Source: Streptomyces fulvoviolaceus (GTDB taxonomy: Bacteria; Actinomycetota; Actinomycetes; Streptomycetales; Streptomycetaceae). From it: a stretch of 64,000 nt of DNA. Each line of letters starts with the position of its first letter. The first letter of the stretch is position 1. Positions 59,314-64,000 of this stretch are shown here, piece by piece. The position numbers and the translations under genes were made by a program. The notes below the pieces were generated by a model, which made no database searches, was not told the DNA's origin, and saw only the letters and a program-made list of their open reading frames with translations. The stretch spans positions 124,001 to 188,000 of the forward strand of contig NZ_JOEY01000015.1 in NCBI RefSeq assembly GCF_000718165.1. The letters are read 5' to 3'.

Positions 59314-61011
59314 ATGGCCGCCACCCCGCAGAACCCTGCCGCCGAGACTCCCCGCCGCAAGGTGAGCCGTCACCGCGGTGAGGGTCAGTGGGCCGCGGGG
59401 CACTTCACCCCGCTGAACGGCAACGAGCAGTTCAAGAAGGACGACGACGGTCTCAATGTGCGGACACGCATTGAGACGATCTACTCCAAGCGGGGCTTCG
59501 ACTCGATCGACCCCAACGACCTCCGCGGCCGGATGCGCTGGTGGGGGCTGTACACCCAGCGCAAGCCCGGGATCGACGGCGGCAAGACCGCGATCCTGGA
59601 GCCGGAGGAGCTGGACGACGAGTACTTCATGCTGCGCGTCCGTATCGACGGCGGCCGCCTGACCACGCAGCAGCTGCGCGTGATCGGCGAGATCTCGCAG
59701 GAGTTCGCCCGCGGCACCGCGGACCTCACCGACCGGCAGAACGTCCAGTACCACTGGATCCGGATCGAGGACGTACCCGAGATCTGGAACCGTCTCGAGG
59801 CCGTCGGCCTGTCCACCACCGAGGCCTGCGGTGACACGCCCCGCGTCGTCCTCGGTTCGCCGGTGGCCGGGATCGCCGAGGACGAGATCATCGACGGCAG
59901 CTCCGCCATCGACGAGATCCAGCGCCGGATCATCGGCAACAAGGCCTTCTCGAACCTGCCCCGCAAGTTCAAGTCCGCGATCTCCGGCTCGCCGCTCCTC
60001 GACGTGGCGCACGAGATCAACGACATCGCCTTCGTCGGTGTGAACCACCCCGAGCACGGCCCCGGCTTCGACCTGTGGGTCGGCGGCGGCCTGTCCACCA
60101 ACCCCAAGATCGGCCAGCGCCTCGGCGCCTGGGTCCCGCTGGACGAGGTCCCGGACGTCTACGAGGGCGTCATCTCGATCTTCCGCGACTACGGCTACCG
60201 GCGGCTGCGCACCCGCGCCCGTCTGAAGTTCCTGGTCGCCGACTGGGGCGTCGAGAAGTTCCGCCAGGTCCTGGAGGACGAGTACCTCCAGCGCAAGCTG
60301 GTCGACGGCCCGGCCCCGGACCAGCCGGTCGCCCGCTGGCGCGACCACGTCGGTGTGCACCGGCAGAAGGACGGCAACTTCTACGTCGGGTTCGCCCCGC
60401 GGGTCGGCCGTGTGGACGGTGCGACCCTGACGAAGATCGCCGAGCTGGCGGAGGCACACGGCTCGGGCCGGGTGCGCACCACCGTCGAGCAGAAGATGAT
60501 CGTCCTCGATGTCGAGGAGACGCAGGTCGAGTCGCTGGTCGAGGCCCTGGAGGCCCTGGACCTGACCGCCAAGCCCTCCCCGTTCCGGCGCGGCACCATG
60601 GCCTGCACCGGCATCGAGTACTGCAAGCTCGCCATCGTCGAGACCAAGGCGCGCGGCGCCTCGCTGATCGACGAACTGGAGCGCCGTATCCCGGAGTTCG
60701 ACGAGCCGCTCACCATCAACATCAACGGCTGCCCGAACGCCTGCGCCCGTATCCAGGTGGCGGACATCGGTCTCAAGGGCCAGCTCATGCTCAACGACCA
60801 GGGTGAGCAGGTCGAGGGCTACCAGGTGCACCTCGGTGGCGCGCTCGGCCTTGAGGCCGGCTTCGGCCGCAAGGTGCGTGGCCTGAAGGTCACGTCCGAG
60901 GAGCTGCCGGACTACGTCGAGCGCGTCCTGACGCGGTTCCAGGAGGAGCGCGAGGACGGCGAGCGCTTCGCCGCCTGGGCCTCGCGGGCCAGCGAGGAGT
61001 CCCTCTCATGA
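59314..61011 (+). CDS. cysI: ferredoxin-dependent assimilatory sulfite reductase
   Basis: A 565-residue siroheme/[4Fe-4S] enzyme of the nitrite/sulfite reductase family that reduces sulfite to sulfide. Two homologous halves are seen; the cluster ligands are in GTMACTGIEYCKLAIVETK and ININGCPNACARIQVADIG. The family segment RTRARLKFLVADWGVEKFR is intact. AAGGA is 9 nt before the ATG at 59314; the open frame continues upstream through the leader but is not coding there. It heads the operon with cysH, C, D and N. It is also called sirA in actinobacteria. The last bases overlap the next gene (ATGA). Confidence 0.93.
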   Translation: MAATPQNPAAETPRRKVSRHRGEGQWAAGHFTPLNGNEQFKKDDDGLNVRTRIETIYSKRGFDSIDPNDLRGRMRWWGLYTQRKPGIDGGKTAILEPEELDDEYFMLRVRIDGGRLTTQQLRVIGEISQEFARGTADLTDRQNVQYHWIRIEDVPEIWNRLEAVGLSTTEACGDTPRVVLGSPVAGIAEDEIIDGSSAIDEIQRRIIGNKAFSNLPRKFKSAISGSPLLDVAHEINDIAFVGVNHPEHGPGFDLWVGGGLSTNPKIGQRLGAWVPLDEVPDVYEGVISIFRDYGYRRLRTRARLKFLVADWGVEKFRQVLEDEYLQRKLVDGPAPDQPVARWRDHVGVHRQKDGNFYVGFAPRVGRVDGATLTKIAELAEAHGSGRVRTTVEQKMIVLDVEETQVESLVEALEALDLTAKPSPFRRGTMACTGIEYCKLAIVETKARGASLIDELERRIPEFDEPLTININGCPNACARIQVADIGLKGQLMLNDQGEQVEGYQVHLGGALGLEAGFGRKVRGLKVTSEELPDYVERVLTRFQEEREDGERFAAWASRASEESLS

Positions 61012-61193
61012 GCGAGCGGGCCGCCCCCTTCTACTGCCCCTACTGCGGTGACGAAGACCTTCGTCCGAGTGAAGCCGCTGAAGGCAGTCACGGCGCGTGG
61101 GAATGCGCGGCGTGCAACCGGGCCTTCCAGTTGAAGTTCCTCGGGCTTCTTGCCCGGGGGCTTCACACCGAAGCAGGGGGAGACGAGATATGA
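61008..61193 (+). CDS. small zinc-ribbon protein of the sulfur operon
   Basis: A 61-residue protein with two CxxC pairs (FYCPYCGDEDLRPSE and WECAACNRAFQLKF), a typical zinc ribbon. It is conserved between sulfite reductase and cysH in Streptomyces, but its role is not known. It overlaps the genes on both sides by ATGA, so expression is tightly coupled to the operon. Confidence 0.85.
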   Translation: MSERAAPFYCPYCGDEDLRPSEAAEGSHGAWECAACNRAFQLKFLGLLARGLHTEAGGDEI

Positions 61194-61909
61194 CCGCGGT
61201 TCAGGAAGAGCGCACGACCGAGGATCTCAAGGCGCTCGCCGAGCAGGCGGGCCGTGACCTGGAGGACGCCTCGGCCCTGGAGATCCTCCAGTGGGCCGTC
61301 GCCACGTTCGGCAAGCGCTTCTGCGTGACCTCCTCGATGGAGGACGCGGTGGTCGCCCACCTCGCCTCCCGCGCGATGCCCGGCGGCGCCAAAGTCGACG
61401 TAGTCTTCCTCGACACCGGCTACCACTTCCCCGAGACCATCGGCACCCGTGACGCGGTCGAGGCCGTGATGGACGTCAACGTCATCACGCTCACCCCGCG
61501 CCGGACGGTCGCCGAGCAGGACGCGGAGTACGGCCCCAAGCTGCACGACCGCGACCCCGACCTGTGCTGCAAGCTGCGCAAGGTCGAGCCGCTGGAGCGG
61601 GGCCTGAAGAACTACCTGGCCTGGGCGACCGGTCTGCGCCGCGACGAGTCCCCGACCCGGGCGAACACCCCGGTCGTCGGCTGGGACGAGAAGCGCCAGA
61701 AGGTCAAGGTCTCCCCCATCGCCCGCTGGACCCAGGACGACGTGGACGCGTACGTCGCCGAACACGGCGTACTCACCAACCCGCTGCTGATGGACGGCTA
61801 CGCCTCCGTCGGCTGCGCCCCCTGCACCCGCCGCGTCCTGGAGGGCGAGGACGCGCGCGCCGGCCGCTGGGCGGGCCGCGGCAAGACCGAGTGCGGGCTG
61901 CACGAATGA
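61190..61909 (+). CDS. cysH: adenylylsulfate (APS/PAPS) reductase
   Basis: A 239-residue enzyme reducing activated sulfate to sulfite. FCVTSSMEDAVVAHLASRAM is the PP-loop-like nucleotide site; DLCCKLRKVEPL and GCAPCTRRVLEGEDARAGRW carry the Cys-Cys and CxxC that bind a [4Fe-4S] cluster, the mark of the APS-type reductase. The catalytic Cys lies near the end in KTECGLHE. GGGGGAG lies before the ATG, which overlaps the previous stop. Confidence 0.94.
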   Translation: MTAVQEERTTEDLKALAEQAGRDLEDASALEILQWAVATFGKRFCVTSSMEDAVVAHLASRAMPGGAKVDVVFLDTGYHFPETIGTRDAVEAVMDVNVITLTPRRTVAEQDAEYGPKLHDRDPDLCCKLRKVEPLERGLKNYLAWATGLRRDESPTRANTPVVGWDEKRQKVKVSPIARWTQDDVDAYVAEHGVLTNPLLMDGYASVGCAPCTRRVLEGEDARAGRWAGRGKTECGLHE

Positions 61910-62469
61910 CCATCACCGAGAAGGAGTTGCACGTGACGACCGGAGCCACCGTCTGGCTCACGGGTCTGCCGAGTGCCGGCAAGACCACCATCGCGTACGA
62001 GCTGGCAGGCCGGCTGCGCGAGGAGGGCCACCTCGTCGAGGTGCTCGACGGCGACGAGATCCGCGAGTTCATCTCGGCGGGCCTCGGCTTCAGCCGCGAG
62101 GACCGGCACACGAACGTGCAGCGCATCGGCTTCCTCGCCGAGCTGCTCGCCCGCAACGGCGTCAAGGCGCTCGTCCCGGTGATCGCGCCGTACGCGGACA
62201 GCCGCGAGGCCGTGCGCAAGCGGCACCAGGAGAGCGGCGCCGCGTACATCGAGGTGCACGTGGCGACCCCGGTCGAGGTGTGCTCCGTACGCGATGTGAA
62301 GGGCCTGTACGCCAAGCAGGCGGCGGGCGAGCTGTCCGGGCTCACGGGGGTCGACGACCCCTACGAGGAGCCCGAGTCGCCCGACCTGCGGATCGAGTCG
62401 CAGGACCAGACCGTCCAGGAGTCCGCAGCCACGCTCCACGCGCTGCTCACCGAGAGGGGACTGGCATGA
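61906..62469 (+). CDS. cysC: adenylylsulfate kinase
   Basis: A 187-residue kinase that phosphorylates APS to PAPS. P-loop WLTGLPSAGKTTIAYEL; DGDEIREFISAGLGFSREDR is the substrate segment; YADSREAVRKRHQ and DVKGLYAKQAAGELSGLTGV follow. Starts within the cysH stop (ATGA) and ends within the cysD start. With an APS-type CysH, PAPS may mainly serve sulfotransferases, not reduction. Confidence 0.93.
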   Translation: MTITEKELHVTTGATVWLTGLPSAGKTTIAYELAGRLREEGHLVEVLDGDEIREFISAGLGFSREDRHTNVQRIGFLAELLARNGVKALVPVIAPYADSREAVRKRHQESGAAYIEVHVATPVEVCSVRDVKGLYAKQAAGELSGLTGVDDPYEEPESPDLRIESQDQTVQESAATLHALLTERGLA

Positions 62470-63343
62470 CGACGACCGTTGCCAAGCCGGCGGAGGGTAC
62501 GGGCGTCCCGTACACCCTGTCCCACCTGGACGCGCTGGAGTCCGAGGCCGTCCACATCTTCCGCGAGGTGGCGGGTGAGTTCGAGCGGCCGGTGATCCTG
62601 TTCTCCGGCGGCAAGGACTCGATCGTCATGCTGCATCTGGCGCTGAAGGCCTTCGCCCCCGCGGCGATCCCCTTCACGCTGCTGCACGTGGACACGGGCC
62701 ACAACTTCCCCGAGGTCCTGGAGTACCGCGACCGTGCGGTGGCCACACATGGGCTGCGGCTCCATGTGGCCTCCGTACAGGACTACATCGACCGCGGTGT
62801 GCTGAAGGAGCGTCCGGACGGGACCCGCAACCCGCTCCAGACCCTTCCGCTCACCGAGAAGATCCAGGCCGAGAAGTTCGACGCGGTCTTCGGTGGCGGT
62901 CGGCGTGACGAGGAGAAGGCCCGGGCCAAGGAGCGGGTGTTCTCCCTGCGCGACGAGTTCTCGCAGTGGGACCCGCGCCGCCAGCGGCCCGAGCTGTGGA
63001 ACCTCAGCTCGACGTCTGGCAGTACATCGCCCGCGAGGGCATCGAACTGCCGGAGATCTACTTCGCGCACGAGCGCGAGGTGTTCCAGCGGGCGGGGATG
63101 TGGCTGACCGCCGGTGAGTGGGGCGGCCCCAAGGACGGGGAGACCGTCGAGAAGCGCCTCGTGCGCTACCGCACCGTCGGCGACATGTCCTGCACGGGTG
63201 CCGTCGACTCCGACGCGGTGACGCTGGACGACGTGATCGCCGAGATCGCCGCCTCCCGGCTCACCGAGCGGGGCGCGACCCGCGCCGACGACAAGATGTC
63301 CGAGGCCGCGATGGAAGACCGTAAGCGCGAGGGGTACTTCTAA
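62466..63343 (+). pseudogene. cysD: sulfate adenylyltransferase subunit 2, frameshifted by a 61-bp deletion
   Basis: The small subunit of ATP sulfurylase, which normally adenylates sulfate with CysN. The first 180 codons are normal: PVILFSGGKDSIVMLHLALK (PP-loop), HVDTGHNFPEVLEYRD and VFGGGRRDEEKARAKERVF. After RPELWNL (codon ending at 63005) the frame jumps, and the rest (LDVWQYIAREGIELPEIYFA to KREGYF) continues in another frame to a TAA at 63343. Known CysD proteins have about 20 residues between these points (starting Tyr-Asn-Gly-Arg-His), so 61 bp are missing. Adding 61 bp gives 939 bp, exactly 313 codons, the usual length. Without it, translation ends at 63107. Either a real loss or an assembly error. 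Confidence 0.88.
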
Positions 63344-63345
63344 GC

Positions 63346-64000
63346 ATGAGCACCATCACGGAACTCTCCGAGACCACGCTCCTGCGGTTCGCCACCGCCG
63401 GTTCCGTCGACGACGGCAAGTCCACGCTCGTGGGCCGGCTGCTGCACGACTCCAAGTCGATCCTCACCGACCAGCTGGAGGCCGTGGAGCGCGCGTCGGC
63501 TTCGCGGGGGCAGGAGGCCCCTGACCTCGCGCTGCTCACCGACGGCCTGCGCGCCGAGCGCGAGCAGGGCATCACCATCGACGTGGCCTACCGCTACTTC
63601 GCCACGCCGAAGCGCCGGTTCATCCTCGCCGACACCCCCGGCCACGTGCAGTACACCCGCAACATGGTGACGGGTGCCTCCACGGCCGAGCTGACGGTGA
63701 TCCTCATCGACGCCCGCAACGGCGTCGTCGAGCAGACCCGCCGGCACGCCGCCCTCGCGGCGCTGCTGCGGGTCCCGCACGTGGTGCTCGCCGTGAACAA
63801 GATGGACCTGGTCGACTACCAGGAGTCCGTGTTCGCCGCGATCGCCGAGGAGTTCACGGCGTACGCGCTGGAGCTCGGCGTCCCGGAGGTCACCGCGATC
63901 CCGATCTCGGCGCTCGCCGGGGACAACGTGGTCGACCCGTCCGCGAACATGGACTGGTACGGCGGCCCGACCGTCCTGGAGCACCTGGAGACGGTTCCGG
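63346..64000 (+). CDS. cysN: sulfate adenylyltransferase subunit 1 (GTPase), partial
   Basis: The regulatory GTPase subunit of ATP sulfurylase; the first 218 residues are in the window. G1 [20 protein letters not shown], switch [16 protein letters not shown]3 [16 protein letters not shown]4 [11 protein letters not shown]. It starts 2 bp after the cysD stop. Because CysD upstream is broken, this GTPase would have no catalytic partner from this locus. Confidence 0.93.
   Translation, partial: MSTITELSETTLLRFATAGSVDDGKSTLVGRLLHDSKSILTDQLEAVERASASRGQEAPDLALLTDGLRAEREQGITIDVAYRYFATPKRRFILADTPGHVQYTRNMVTGASTAELTVILIDARNGVVEQTRRHAALAALLRVPHVVLAVNKMDLVDYQESVFAAIAEEFTAYALELGVPEVTAIPISALAGDNVVDPSANMDWYGGPTVLEHLETVP

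Noticed and set aside
1..64000. tRNA, rRNA, insertion sequence, prophage or integrase genes
   Set aside because: None was recognised on either strand; this was a reading by eye, so a degenerate or very short element could have been missed.

Overview
The window is from a high-GC actinomycete, almost certainly Streptomyces. Third codon positions are dominated by G and C, the signal peptides are twin-arginine or lipoprotein types, many starts are leaderless with a TAnnnT box 6-8 nt before ATG/GTG, and ATGA/GTGA stop-start overlaps are frequent. The helix-turn-helix + DUF397 + anti-sigma-type ATPase module and the 3' intergenic repeats are typical of the genus. No rRNA, tRNA, insertion sequence or CRISPR array was seen.

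Positions 1-27000 form a carbohydrate-use region. A partial secreted GH43 enzyme, a beta-strand-repeat surface protein, a LacI regulator and a carboxylesterase flank a leftward operon that starts at 17560: sugar lipoprotein, two permeases, a GH28-like beta-helix enzyme and two tandem alginate-lyase-fold enzymes. A 2-hydroxyacid dehydrogenase diverges from it. A second LacI regulator (19509) is followed by a rightward operon of sugar lipoprotein, two permeases and a GH43 beta-xylosidase, and then a third LacI regulator. AACCGGTT-type and other LacI-type palindromes lie at the expected places. The products suggest import and breakdown of a uronate-containing polysaccharide and of a xylo- or arabino-oligosaccharide; the exact substrates cannot be read from sequence.

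Positions 27000-44800 hold mixed accessory genes: a ThuA-like protein, a nitrate/sulfonate/thiamine-precursor-type ABC transporter with a methyltransferase, two APH-fold kinases, a whiJ-like developmental module around a perfect 14-bp inverted repeat, a TetR/CMD/SDR/P450/ferredoxin operon with a candidate TetR operator, two AraC-type regulators, VOC proteins, an NmrA-like reductase and a BrkB membrane protein.

Positions 45494-53147 are a compact five-gene biosynthetic cluster. It encodes a carrier-protein/membrane/left-handed-beta-helix protein resembling the C-terminal half of epsilon-poly-lysine synthetase (Pls) without its adenylation domain, a separate adenylation-carrier protein, a TauD/SyrP-like oxygenase, and SbnB- and SbnA-like enzymes that should make L-2,3-diaminopropionate. 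This is the strongest candidate for a new system here.

Positions 53500-59000 hold an AidB-type acyl-CoA dehydrogenase, a GAF regulator, an unknown secreted protein and a GNAT acetyltransferase. Positions 59102-64000 are the assimilatory sulfate reduction operon (leader peptide, sulfite reductase, zinc-ribbon protein, cysH, cysC, cysD, cysN). Here cysD carries an apparent 61-bp internal deletion that breaks its frame, and cysN runs off the right edge.
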